Positions 24,039-39,000 of a stretch of DNA of 64,000 nucleotides are shown piece after piece. The notes below the pieces were generated by a model. That model saw only the letters and a list, made by a program, of their open reading frames with translations. It was not told the DNA's origin and did not search any database. The position numbers were made by a program, and so were the translations under genes. The DNA is taken from NCBI RefSeq assembly GCF_954871325.1, contig NC_088775.1, forward strand, positions 61,419,561 through 61,483,560, written 5' to 3'. This DNA is from Gordionus sp. m RMFG-2023. Its lineage: Eukaryota > Nematomorpha > Gordioida > Chordodea > Parachordodidae. The number at the start of each line of letters is the position of its first letter. Position 1 is the first letter of the stretch.

Positions 24039-27000
24039 GTATATTAGATAAATATTATTTTGATATTAAATATTTTTAATTTATCACTTTGGTTATTATA
24101 CCACTTGAAATTGATAATTAATTGATGTTTACTTGGTCTAGATCTTATTGATACTAGTTGACCCCATTTTTTTACCAGCAGTAATTATCTATGCTTGGTA
24201 CTTGGATCCTTTATAAAAATTTATTTGCTAACTTTTTACCCATTTTCTAATTGGACATTTGACTCCCCTCTCTCAGAAACATTTTTTATTTATAAATGTG
24301 ATTAAATATGTTATATAACCATGAAACTGTAAATCAAAATTAAAGTTAAAAAAGAAATGTACTTTTTTTTAACCGTTTTTTTTTAAAATACACCTTTGTC
24401 CTTATTATTTTTTGGATTTGATTGTTTGGGTTTTGTTAAAAATTTTAAACATTCGGCAGGTGGATGGGTTACAAATAGTGAAGGTCAAAAGTCATATCCT
24501 TCAGTCTTAGACAGGGGCTGAGCCAATTTTTATGAAAATTATTTATACTGAAAAAAACACAAATAACGATGGTTAATCTACTGATCATGGTTTTGACCTA
24601 GAAAGCGCTATTCACACATGGGTGAGCAATTGCCAATCTGGAGTTGGCTGACCTACCTTCAGAAAGCATAGGATATTCCCCTTTCTCACTCTGTTGATTA
24701 TCTTTTATCAAGTTATTCTTTATAGGGTTATTCCATGTCAAATGAGCAAAAAAATCAAGATTTTCGGCCGACCCCTTTCAATTTCGATAAAAAGTTGTAG
24801 ACTGGTTATATATGTTCCCATTAGATTATAAACAAAATTTTAGCGCATTAGCAACTATATTAGCCGAGATAATCGGGGTTAAAGGTCCAAAAAATGTCTT
24901 TTTTTGCTTTTTACTGATGTCAAATAATTAGTTTTTAATTTAAAACTAAATATGATCAAATATTGAATCTAATATCAATAGCTAAGTTAATAATTTATGA
25001 TTATGGCGAAAACATCAAAATTAATTTTTTATAAAATATGGGTCATCTTATGGTCAGTTGAAAACTTGAAATTAATATTTCGAAATGTATATGATCTCCG
25101 ATTTTTAATTTTTTTTAAGAAATATTATCCGTTTACTATTTTTTTAATAATTTCTTCAACAATTAGCATGGCTGGATATTTATTTTAAAAAATATTGCGA
25201 TTTTTATACTTTAAAAAAATAGATGGCGCTATATATAATAGTTTTAATATGTTAAAATTTATTTTTTTATTGATTAAAAATATTTTAATGTATAATATAT
25301 CATAAAATTCGATTATATAACTTTGTAAACCTTATTCCCCTGAGATATTCGCAGGATAAAAAATAATTTTTTTAATATTTCAATGTAAATTAAAAATAAT
25401 TAAAAAATCCGACTAACATGCGAACAAAAAAGCAGGATTAAAGGAGTGCAGGAAAATTATTAAGGGAAAAATCGAAAATCATATAATTACCCGGCCTACC
25501 CTCCATCCCCCCTCCAGACTAAGTCATACCCATCAAGACCAAGAATGTTATAAAATTGTCATTAACCAGAAAATTTCAAAGATTTTTTAAAAAATTTTAA
25601 GCGATATAATTAACAAAAAATTAACTAGTTATTTTGAGCATTGTCCAATGAAAGAGGAAATTCTTATTATATTAAAGGATAACTTTGATAAATTATCAAA
25701 AAATCAACAATATCAAATTCTTACAATTTTGCCTCAAAGATGGAGTGTAAATAAAATTCAAAAGGAATTCAACGTAACATCATACATGGCAAGAAAATCT
25801 AAAATGATGGTAAAAGAAAGTGGAATTCTTTCATTTCCAAAACATAAGGCAGGAAAGACACTAAACGAAAAAACATTTAAACTCGTCAAGGATTTTTATA
25901 GTTCTGATGAAATAAGCCGACTCATGCCAGGAATAAAAGATTGTGTATCTGTTAAAGGCGAGAAAGAACCAGTTCAAAAAAGACTTATATTAAATAATCT
26001 TAAAGAAATATTCAAGATGTTTAAGGAAGAATACCCAAATATATCAATTGGATTCTCTAAATTTGCCGAACTTAGACCAAAAAACTGTATTTTACACTGT
26101 TTGTGTCTGCGCTATTCATCAGAATGTGAAATTAATGACAAATGTAATAGCTGAAATTACAGCAGGAGAAGATTACTGTATAAATTCTTACAACTATCTA
26201 TTGGCGCAAATTATTTGTAATCCATCTCAGCCAAAATGTTATTTAACAAATTGTGATCAATGCCCTGGTATAGAATCTCTTAAGGGACAATTATACCAAT
26301 TGTTTCAGAGAAATCGTATAGAATATGTCACGTTTAAACAATGGATCACGGTGGATAGAACAAATCTTGAAACTATTATAAAGTCCGTTGATGATTTCAT
26401 CGATTATTTATTAGAAAAAGTTCAAATTTTACTGCGTCACTCGTTTATAGCTAAACAACAAAGTTTATTTTTGAAGAATTCCAAAGAAAATTTAAAAGAT
26501 GGGGAATTTTTAACAATTCTAGATTATTCTGAAAATTATTCCTTCATTTTACAAGATGAAGTTCAGGGATTTCATTGGAACAACGTGCAGGCCACTATAC
26601 ATCCATTTGTAGCATATTATAAATCTGGAGAAGATTTAAAAAATATAAATTTTGTTATTATATTCGAATCATTAAACCATAATATTAGTGCAGTCCACCT
26701 TTACCAAAAAAAATTTATTAATTTCTTAACAGCCAAATTTAATTCTAAACCAGAAAAAATAATATATTTTTCAGATGGAGCCGCGTCTCAATACAAGAAT
26801 CGCAAAAATTTTTTGAACATATGCCTTCATAAATACGATTTTAATATTCCTGCCGAATGGCATTTCTTTGCCACTGCTCACGGCAAAAATGCATGTGACG
26901 GTATCGGAGGAACTGTCAAAAGATTAGTTGCCAGAGCTAGTCTTCAAAGGCCTAATAAAAATCAAATCCTAACCCCATTAGAATTATATAATTATGCTAA

Positions 27001-30000
27001 AGAAAATATTAATGGAATTCAATTTGAATATATATCCAATCAAGAATATATCGAAGGGGAATTAGCCCTTCGCAAAAGATTTAATTCTGTGCTGCCCATA
27101 CATGGGACCTTAAAAATTCACGGGGTTATTCCCATTGATCAAAATAGACTAAAAACCAAAATATATTCAAATTCTAAAAAATATAATATAAAACAAGTTT
27201 CGTTTTTAAATGAAAAAATTATATTTAAAAATATTTATGGATATGTAACATGTGTATATGATGATAAATGGTGGTTAGGATATATAATCGATAAATATGT
27301 TACAAATGAAGAAGTAAAAATCCGATTTTTACACCCTTGTGGACCTTCAGCCTCATTTAAATTTCCCCTGAAAGATGATATTTTAGTGTTACCTAAATCT
27401 CATATTCTTTCGCTGGTCAATCCTTCTACTCCCACCGGTCGAACATATATATTATCTCCTGAAGAAATCTCACAAGCTAGCCAGGCTTTGTGTTCCTTTA
27501 GATGAAGTAAGATTTAATTAATTTATAAACTATCTTAATTAGGCTAAATTTGTGAAGATTTTAAAAATTTATGATCTGAATTACAAATAAATATATATAA
27601 TGGACATTGTAATCGATTTAGTATGATATATACATTAAAATATTTTTAATCAATAAAAAATGAATTTTAACATATTAAAACTATTATATATAGCGCCATC
27701 TATTTTTTTTAAAGTATAAAAATCGCAATATTTTTTAAAATAAATATCCAGCCATGCTAATTGTTGAAGAAATTATTAAAAAAATAGTAAACGGATAATA
27801 TTTTTTAAAAAAATTAAAAATCGGAGATCATATACATTTCGAAATATTAATTTCAAGTTTTCAACTGACCATAAGATGACCCATATTTTATCAAAAATTA
27901 ATTTTGATGTTTTCGCCATAATCATAAATTATTAACTTAGCTATTGATATTATATTCAATATTTGATCATATTTAGTTTAAAATTAAAAACTAGTTATTT
28001 AACATCAGTAAAAAGCAAAAAAAGACGTTTTTTAGACCTTTAACCCCGAATATCTCCGCTAATATAGTTGCTAATCCGCTAAAATTTTGTTTCTAATCTA
28101 ATGGGAACATATATAATCAGCCTACGATTTTTCATCAAAATCGAAAGGGGTCGGCCGAAAAGTGATTGATTTGACATGGAATGACCCTATAATAATGTCC
28201 TATTCAAGCTATTTTGAATTATACATATGGCTACAAATGGCTGTCAACTATCCCAAAAAAAATCCTGGGCTTCTCACCAATGAACAACTTTCTATAGCTA
28301 TTTCTCTTTCCTTTGGCTGCATTAATTGTTCTTTTACCATCTGATTTCAAAAGACACCATCCTTTGAATTAGATTTTCTAAAGGCCACCTCTTGCGTCAT
28401 ACAAATATTAATAATTTAATATCTAAAGCTCTTAAAAGGGCCAGCATCCCGAATACCCTAGAGCCTAATCACTTATTCCCAAGCAACAATAGAAGACCCG
28501 ATGGTATCAGCCTAATACTTTGGTCTTCTGGGCCTCTTGTAGCTTGGGATTACACGTGCATCGACTTTTTGGCACGTTCCAACTAGTGTTGTTGGTTTAG
28601 CTGAAAACTCAGCCAGTTTTTGAGCCAAAAATTTGGCTCAGGCTCAAGGCAGATTATTGAGCCGGCTGGCTCAGCCATTAGCTCAAGCCATTGGCTCAGC
28701 CATTGGGCTCAGCCACCATTGGCTCAAGCTAAAAGCCATTGGCTCAGCCACCATTGGCTCAAGCCATTCAAGCCTCCTCATTAAGCCATTTTAATTGGCT
28801 CTTGTGGCTTGGGATTACATGTGCATCAACTTTTTGGCACGTTCCAACTAGTGTTGTTGGCTTAGCTGAAAACTCAGCCAGTTTTTCAGCCAAAAATTTG
28901 GCTCAGGCTCAAGGCAGATTATTGAGCCGGCTGGCTCAGCCATTGGCTCAAGCCATTCAAGCTTCCTCATTAAGCCATTTTAATTGGCTGGTTCGAGTTG
29001 GCTCAAGCCGGCTAAGGAGTTCCCTCAAGCCCTCTTTTAAGCCAAAATTCATTTATTTGAGATTAGTGTTGTTAAACAGCTCAACTATGCCGGCTTAGCC
29101 CTAAACTCATCTAGTTTTTGAGTCGAAAATTGACTTAAGGCGGCTCTTTGAGCCAAATTAGTCGGCTGGCTTGAGTTGGCTTATGACTTGGCTCAAGCCA
29201 ACTTTTGAGCCAAAATTTATTTTTAAATATCTGAGCCAAGCCGGCTTGGCTCTAAATTCAGCTTGTTTTTGAGTCAAAAATTGACTGAGGCTCAAGCCAA
29301 AAGTAAGATATTATAATTAAAAAAGATCTATGACACATATTGAATCGGTATAGCAGACTATTGTTTTTTTTCTACTCGCATTATGAAATTGCAAAAAGTA
29401 TATTGTATTCCTGACCATAATTGGTTATTTAAACAAAACCCATTCACAAGTTGCTTAATCATTTTGAGTATAACACCTACTTTAAAAATATTCATTTAAA
29501 AAAAAGACTATGGATATATAATCGGCATCAGCTATTTAAAATATCTTTAAAAAAATGATATATTAATTTAAAAAAAACAAAAAAAGGATTGATTCATTTT
29601 TTATTTATTATTATATTGAATTTGTTTATTGTAATTTTATAAATTATTATTTTATATTATTTATGCTTATATACCCATGTTATAAATGGAAAAAAATACA
29701 AATTTAGAATTTATAAATAAATTATACCCCTCATATATATTTTTTAATAATATTTTATTTTTTTGTTTTTAAATTTTATTTGTACATGTTATTTTATTTT
29801 ATAGTATATAAATTAAAACATAAATCATTTTTTTCTTTTAAGCTAAATATATTTAGATAAATAATCTTACATTAACTCAACATTTTATTTCTTTATTTTT
29901 TCATAGAATTTTATGTAAATATTAATTAATTTTTTTTATTAAACATTTTTAAAGGTGGTTTATATTGATATTAGGGCTGTTGCCTATCCACATATTTTTC

Positions 30001-33000
30001 ACCGATCCGATCCGATATTTTCCGATATTGCTTCAAACCCGATCCGATATTTATACTGATTTTTAATTTTATGCAAAAAATCGAATTATGAATTTAATTT
30101 AATTTTTTTATTTCTACAATTAAGACTATAATAAAAAAAATATATTTAATACTATATACATTTTATGTTGGTATGAATTATAAAATTGTAATATTTAATA
30201 TATAAAATTATAATATATTAGATTTTTTTAATAAATATGAGAGCCTCCAAATTTTCTAAGCTTCTACAATATGGACTATCTATATCTCCTGCCGTACTGA
30301 AGGCAGTCTCAGATGATTCCGCAGATAACGCATTTTGCAAAATTATCTTTGTCTTTTATAAATAATTTCCATAATTCAGATACCATATTTAAAAAAATCT
30401 TTTATTTAAAGTATAAATAAAAAAATTGGCGTTATTTAAAAAGATTTAAAACTTTGGGTGTTCTCTATTTTTATAACAAAACTTTTAAAATACTATAAAT
30501 CTATTTTGAAAAAAATAAAATTTAAAAGAATTATTTAGAAAATATTATAATGATGTAAAATAAATAAATATACATAACATAAAATAAAATAACAAAAAAA
30601 AGAAAAGTAAAAAGATCGGATCTGTTTTATGACAGGTATCGGCCCGATCCGATATTTTCGGAAAACGCTAAATATCGATACCGATCCGATCCGATATTTA
30701 ATATCGGCACAGCCCTAATTAATATTAAGTATTATTTATGAATTTTTAAATGTGGTTTTTTAAAATATTAATATCAGATAGCTGCAGAGGTAATTTGCAT
30801 AGCCCTAATAATTTCGTCCAGGATCCTATTTTCAAAAAAAATAGGGCTGGCAAGGATTTTTTAAAAAATATTTAGACATAGTCCATGATTTATATACATA
30901 AGGTTGGCCCGTCCTGGACTTTTTAAATGTTATTTTTGGTCTAACCACCATCTTTCAATTGTTTAAGTTGTTATTGATATTTCTATCTTCAATATCAACA
31001 AAGATTTTATATATATACATTTTTGTTGAACATATTTGGATTTGATAAGAATTTTAAATCTTCTTTGTAACTAAATCATTTTTGAGGAATTCTTTTGAGA
31101 ATTTTATTATAAATAAACAATTTTTAGGTGAAATCTTTTATAGTTTTTTTTAATCATCTTTGTAAAATTATCTTTTTTTAGTATATTAAAAGATGTTATT
31201 TTTCCTAATAATTTTTTTAAAAATATTTATATCTTTTTTATATTATTTTATATGATCTTTTTAACAAAAATATTTTAATATGAAAATTGTCATATTCGTT
31301 ATTTTTTAAACATTTTTGAAACTTTTTGACATAAAAGGTAAAATAATATTTATATTGTAAAGATGTTAAATTATAAATTCAATAAAGATGTTCCTTGGAA
31401 ATTTGACAATTATCATAATCAATATTTTTAAACATATTAGATTTTTTTTGATGCTAATGGACAAAAATATGTATTTTTAACATGCTAAATTAAAATTTCA
31501 ATTAAGATGTAACATATAAAAGTGACAAATCTTAGTTTTTAAAGTTTTTAAATTTTTTTTTATTTAAATGGGCTAAAATAAGTATTGCTAAAATATTTAA
31601 ATAAAACTTCAGTGAATATGTACCCTAGATAAGTGACAATTGTCATAATCGTTATTTTTAAAGTTTATAGAATTTTTTTGACACAAATGAATATAAATAT
31701 AGGTTGTAACATGTTAAATTAAAATTTCAGTGAAGATGTACTATAGATAAGTGACAAACTATATATATAGCGCCATCTATTTTTTTTAAAGTATAAAAAT
31801 CGCAATATTTTTTTAAATAAATATCCAGCCATGCTAATTGTTGAAGAAATTACTAAAAAAATAGTAAACGGATAATATTTTTTAAAAAAATTAAAAATCG
31901 GAGATCATATACATTTCGAAGTATTAATTTCAAGTTTTCAACTGACCATAAGATGACCCATATTTTATCAAAAATTAATTTTGATGTTTTCACCATAATC
32001 ATCAATTATTAACTTAGCTATTGATATTAGATTCAATATTTGATCATATTTAGTTTTAAATTAAAAACTAATTATTTAACATCAGTAAAAGGCAAAAATA
32101 GACGTTTTTTGGACCTTTAACCCTGAATATCTCCGCTAATATAATTGCTAATGCGCTAAAATTTTGTTTATTATCTAATGGGAACATATATAACCAGCCT
32201 ACGATTTTTTATCAAAATCGAAAGGGGTCGGCCGAAAAGTGATTGATTTGACATGGAATGACCCTAACAATGAATGCATTGCCTTTTCTTGAGATTCTGA
32301 AATGATTTGACCATTTGAATTTCCCAAACTTAACACTTAAATATTTTATCATATTTGAACATGCATTATAGATTAATGGTAAATAATATATAGTGAGTAA
32401 ATAAATTATATATCAATTAAAAAATGTAGGAAACTAGGTTTATATATAAATATTGAATAGATTTTGAATTTTTTTATATTGTTATATATTTGATAATTAT
32501 AAAAAGATTATACATATTTATTATCAGTCTAAGCTGAACAACGGATTCGATTCTAATGACCATATTACCACGATTAGTATGCCGCGATTCAAACGGAGAA
32601 ACCCAGACCGTTGACCTTCACTTAGGATTGTTTAAACGATTTGAGTCGATTTAAAAGGACCCGATTAGGATTTTAGTTAAAATATTATGTATGCCTGGAG
32701 ATTTTGCTCTATTTGTTCAATCTCGATGCTTATATAATATTATTTTGGCTTTCTTAATAGGGTAGTTTTTAAAAGTGATCCAAATCGGGTTTTTATAAAC
32801 ACTACTTTCACTATTTGTTTGCATATTAATTTATGTTTTTAAAATTTTATGTTATTTTTTTTAAAAAAAAAGTGAATTATTTTTGTAAAGCTCATCATTT
32901 TCCTGCTGGCTTAAGATTCATAATATATAACGTTTTGTGAAAGAAAAAATTGCAAATAAAATATATAATTACCCTGTTACAGATAAGATAATATGCAAAA

Positions 33001-36000
33001 TATAAAATTATATATACTTCGGCCTGTCTTCTTTAAATGATGTATCTATTATATTCCAAAAAGAATATATACAATTACATTTTTAAATTTTGTGAAATAT
33101 ATAATTTAAAAAAAAATTCAAACTATAAACTCATTGTTACTGAACGCTAGGCATATATTTGGCTGATTAAATGTCAAATCGACCAGTTTTTTAGAAAAGG
33201 AATCAAACTTAGGATGATGGTTATAAAATGGATACACATTTCAAACAATATTTTTTAGTCCATGTTATAGTTGGCAAAAATCTTAATTTATTTTATTGTA
33301 TTAAATCAAATTCAAAACAGCATTAGAATTAATGTTAGGACAATTAATAACATATGTGTGATATTTATATAATTTTATATGGCATTCCTATTTTTTTATA
33401 TATATCTAGATTAGTCTTAGTGTATTTGCTTAAAATTTTATAAAAATCGTGGTATGTCCATAAGTTGGTGTTTTGTTTAAAATCTATCTTTTTTCAATTT
33501 ACAATAATAAGAAATTTAAAAATCTGATGGATAAATATTTCTAAGAAAAAAATGACTGGGATGGAAATGTTACAATTGGGATGAAAATGGATATATCACT
33601 CAATTTACAATAATAAGAAATTTAAAAATCTGATGAATAAATATTTCTAAGAAAAAAATGACTGGGATGGAAATGTTACAATTGGGATGAAAATGGATAT
33701 ATCACTTTGATAATGCCTCTTAGTGAATTTCCCCGATAGATTCTAAATAAAAATATAATATTTATATTTATTGTACCATAAAAATACATAAATAAATAAT
33801 AATATTATTTAATTTGTATTTAATAAATTTTATTAAACATTAATTAAGAGTTGTGCTCTTTTTCATCGGAAATAAATAGAAGTGTTATTTTATTTTTAAT
33901 ATGGGATATAAAAATATAATGAATGAAATATATTATAAATAACTTGAAAAGTAACGAGTTAATTAGATCGTTAAATTATAAAAATGCAATTATAGTGTCT
34001 GTGAATAATAAATTTATTATGATCAATCATAAATTTAATGATTACAGACACTCAAAAAGGCAATTTTTTATGTATTGAACTTACATAATCTTCAAAAATA
34101 TAAAAGCTAATACGCTAAAAATTTTTCTAATTGTAGATTGCATGGGGAAAATTATGTTTTTGTTTTGACTGGCGGACTAAATAAATTTCAATTTTTATTT
34201 GCTATTAAAAAGCATTTAAGTAAAATTTTTAAAAAATATGCTACTCAGCATTTTTAATACTAAAATTCCCACAACTGAGGATATTGTCTTCGGAAGAGAT
34301 TAATGAAACAAAAAAATATATCGGAAATTGGATTTGATTTGCATGGAAGAATATAACATATACATGGATGAAAATCTGTTTTTGCCCGTTTTCTCAAAAG
34401 CAAAGAGAATTCAATTAAAGGGTATTAAATTATAAATGCAATGTTTTAAATAAATAGCATCCACGTCAAAATTAAACCACTACAATGGGAGAATTAGGTG
34501 GTTACAGAGGAGAGCACTCTACCTAATGATATAACAATATATTTAAATCTTTAAGTAACAAGTTTGATTTATATAATTTATCAAGATTTTAGGCTACAGT
34601 TTAGTTTACAATTTACAAACAAAATTACTTTTAAAAATTTATTATTAATTGTTTTCACTTTTAATTTAAAGATTTCACTTAAGGAAGTGGATATACTTCA
34701 AACAGATATCCTACCTTGATGGAAACGACAAGAAAATTTTTTACCAAAGCTACCAAGATTAGCTAGAAAATTATTGGCAATTCCAGCAACTAATGCTTCT
34801 TCTGAAGGAGGATTAAGCATTGCTGGAAGGTTTTTAAAACAAAGAAGAACGTGCTTGAATCCGGAAAATGCGGATTCGTTATTATTTTTGCAATATAATT
34901 ACAAATAATATCAATAAATTTTAATTTTACATTTATAATTTTTTCATAAATATTTTATTTGATCAAATAAATTCTTTATCTGTATTTTAATATATATTTT
35001 TTTATGTTTAATATAGTAATTTCCTAAATTATGAAAGGGTGCAACTGAAACTGAATTATTTTATTCGTTAAAAAATTGAAAGAATGTACATATTTATTTT
35101 TTATATGGCCGCCTCGAGTTAAAATTTTTTATAAATAATGGTCGGGCGGAAAATTATAGACTAATGGAGTAAATTTTTTTAAACATTGGACAAGCGGGCT
35201 TATAGGGTAAAAACCCGCCATTGCAGACTTCTAGTTTGTATATAAATTTCATTCAAATTTCCAGGAGTCCATAGAAATCATGTTTATCTGTTAGGTTTTG
35301 GATTTAATGACCCAATTATCATTTTATTGGTTAAAATTTAATATTATCAACCATCCCGTGACTATGGTCTCACAATCAACATTTTATCTGCCCCTTTCAT
35401 TAATTTAAAATTTTTTATATCAAAGTATGTCTGAGAAGCCGGAATATTAACAACCGAGAAAATTCTGAAACATTCCATTTTAAAAATAATCCCTCATACC
35501 CTTTTCCTTGTTTTTTAAACTTCTTGTTCCTGGAACGTTTCTTGTACCTATTCGTAATATATTTTTTAACCTAATCTGCGACATTAAGCTGTAATTGTTT
35601 AAAGGCATTTACATGTCGGTTTTTTTATTTAAGTATTTTATTAACATATAGCTCTAATTATTAATCATGCCTCATTTTCACTTATTTTACTTTTTTAAGG
35701 TCCGAGTGAAAGTTAAAGATACCCCCATACCTAATCAGTTCCTATCCTCTCAACATCATCGAGACCCAGCTAACACGGCTTCCAATATATTACCCATTGA
35801 ATCACCTAACAATATTATTATCTCTAGTTCCTTCTTCGACAAAACAAATCACAATGGGAACACATCTTATACCAACACAAACTTCGATCAACCCAATTTG
35901 ATGACTACCATTGGTTTGGAGGCTTCTAAGACTGAAGATAAATTCAAAAATAAAAATGTTTACAATAGTGAAATCTTTACCAACAATCAATATAGTCCCC

Positions 36001-39000
36001 GTGCCATAAGTCTGATATATGTAAGCTAAAATCGAGTAATTTTACATATTGGTTTATTTATTAAAGAGTTGCAGCGATGCTACTTTTTTAATACTATTTA
36101 CGGTACCGGCCGATATTACTGATACCTGATGTCATTCTTATATTCCAAGAAAATAATAAGATTTTTCCCAGTTTACATTTCCGCATAAATATTTTTATTA
36201 TTTATTTAAGCCAGTAAAATGCCTTTATCGTCATTTCATGTCAAATCAAATACCTTTGGGCGATCTCTTTCAATTTCGATAAAGTGTAGGAACATGTGTT
36301 TTAGTAATATCTGAGACAAATTTTAGCTTAGTATTACCTGAAATATTGGGGAATCGGCTTTTTTAAACTATTAACTGTTGTTTAATAACTAGTTTTAAAT
36401 TAGAAGTTTAATTTGTTCGAATATTGAATCTTATATTAATAACTAAATCAATAATTGTTGATTAAGGGGGAACCATCATTTTTTTAAACTAGAAAATTTA
36501 AAATTAATATTTCTAAATAATCATTAATTTTTCTACTAATTTTTTCAATGCGTGACTGGTTAAAAACGTATAGATTACGCTATATATGAACATTTTAATG
36601 CAATCAAAAGCTTTTTTATTGTTTAGAAATCATTTCAAGGCTTTGAAATTGGAGTAATATCATGAATAAAAAATATTTTATATAAAATTTATTTATTCAG
36701 AAAAACCTCTTATTGCATCTTAATTTTAATATATAGCGCCATCTATACCTCATTAATATCTTATTCGCGACATTTTAATCTTTAAATAATTATCTAGCAG
36801 CGTTAATTATTAGGAAAATACTAAAAGAATACCAAAAATAAAAAAATTTGAAAAATGGAAGCTCATAATATATTCTAAATATTAATTTTCAAATTTACAT
36901 AAGATGACTAATATTTAAATAAATTTAATATGATGTTTATCGAAATAATTTAGCTTTTTATTTAAATCTAATTATTTAACATCGGTAAAATATTTTAAAA
37001 GTGGATTTTTGTGCCTTTAATCCCTATTATCTCAGATAATATAATTGCTGATGAGTAGTGTTGCGTAATCGGCTAATTTTAGCCGACTAAAAACGGCTTA
37101 GCCGAGATTTTAGGTGGAAAAATCGGCTAAGCCTAATTAGGTATAGCCTAAAAATCGGCTAAGCCTAATTAGGCTAAGCCTAAAAATCGGCTAAGCCTAA
37201 TTAGGCTAAGCCTAAAAATCGGCTAAGCCTAATTAGGCTAAGCCTACAAATCGGCTAAACCTAAAAATTGGCTAAGCCTAAAAATGGGCTAAACCTAAAA
37301 ATTGGCTAAAATAAATTAGTCAAAATTCTGCATCGATGCTTAGCATTAATTATTATTTATTTATTTTAGTAAAATAATTTATTTTATTTATATTTAATGT
37401 AAATATTTTATTATTATCAACAAATAAACATGATATGATTTAATATTTTTTATTTATATTATATTTTGAAATGAAAATAAATTTATTTATTTGATGTTTT
37501 TTTAATAAAAAAAATAATAAGCTGCTATATTGTAAAAATGTAATATTCTTTTATATAATTTATTAGTGATTTTCACAATCTTCTTTGTAAATACATCTTT
37601 TATTGAGGAATTATATTGTAAATTTTATTAGATAAATAAACAATCTTTTAGGTGAAATCTTTTATCATTTTTTTAAAATTATCTATTTATTATTAAATAA
37701 GGTGGATTTTATGAAACTTTTTTGATGTTATTTTATATGATCTTTTTAAGGATAATATTTTAATGTGACAATTGTCATAATCGTTCTTTTATAAGTTTTT
37801 TGAATTTTTTTGAAGGAAGTATGTTAAAATAAGTATTAATAACATGTGTAAATACATATTTAGTGAAGATATACCAATGAAAAGTGACAATTGTCATAAT
37901 CGTTATTTTTTAAATTTTTTGAATTTTTTTGACGAAAATATGTTAAAATAAGTATTAATAACATGTGTAAATATAAATTTAGTGAAGATGTACCAATGAA
38001 AAGTGACAATTGTCATAATCGCTATTTTTAAAGTTTTTTGAATTTTTTTGACGAAAATATGTTAAAATAAGTATTAATAACATGTGTAAATATAAATTTA
38101 GTGAAGATGTACCATAGAAAAGTGACAATTGTCATAATCGTTATTTTTAAAGTTTTTTGAATTTTTTTGACGAAAATATGTTAAAATAAGTATTAATAAC
38201 ATGTGTAAATATAAATTTAGTGAAGATGTACCATAGAAAACTGACAGTTGTCATAATCGCTATTTTTAAAGTTTTTTGAATTTTTTTGACGAAAATATGT
38301 TAAAATAAGAATTAATAACATGTGTAAATATAAATTTAGTGAAGATGTACCAATGAAAAGTGACAATTGTCATAATGGTTAATTTTAAAGTTTTTTGAAT
38401 TTTTTTGACGAAAATTTGTTAAAATAAGTATTAATAACATGTGTAAATATAAATTTAGTGAAGATGTACCATAGAAAAGTGACAATTGTCATAATCGTTA
38501 TTTTTAAAATTTTTTGAATTTTTTTGACGAAAATATGTTAAAATAAGTATTAATAACATGTGTAAATATAAATTTAGTGAAGATGTACCATAGAAAAGTG
38601 ACAATTGTCATAATCGTTATTTTTAAAGTTTTTTGAATTTTTTTGACGAAAATATGTTAAAATAAGTATTAATAACATGTGTAAATATAAATTTAGTGAA
38701 GATGTACCATAGAAAACTGACAATTGTCATAATCGCTATTTTTAAAGTTTTTTGAATTTTTTTGACGAAAATATGTTAAAATAAGTATTAATAACATGTG
38801 TAAATATAAATTTAGTGAAGATGTACCAATGAAAAGTGACAATTGTCATAATCGCTATTTTTAAAGTTTTTTGAATTTTTTTGACGAAAATATGTTAAAA
38901 TAAGTATAAATAACATGTGTAAATATAAATTTAGTGAAGATGCACCATAGAAAAGTGACAATTGTCATAATCGTTATTTTTAAAGTTTTTTGATTTTTTT

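Noticed and set aside
24997-25188. Open frame inside the left TIR of the Sola-like element
   Set aside because: It lies within inverted repeat sequence that is noncoding in the other arms and relatives.
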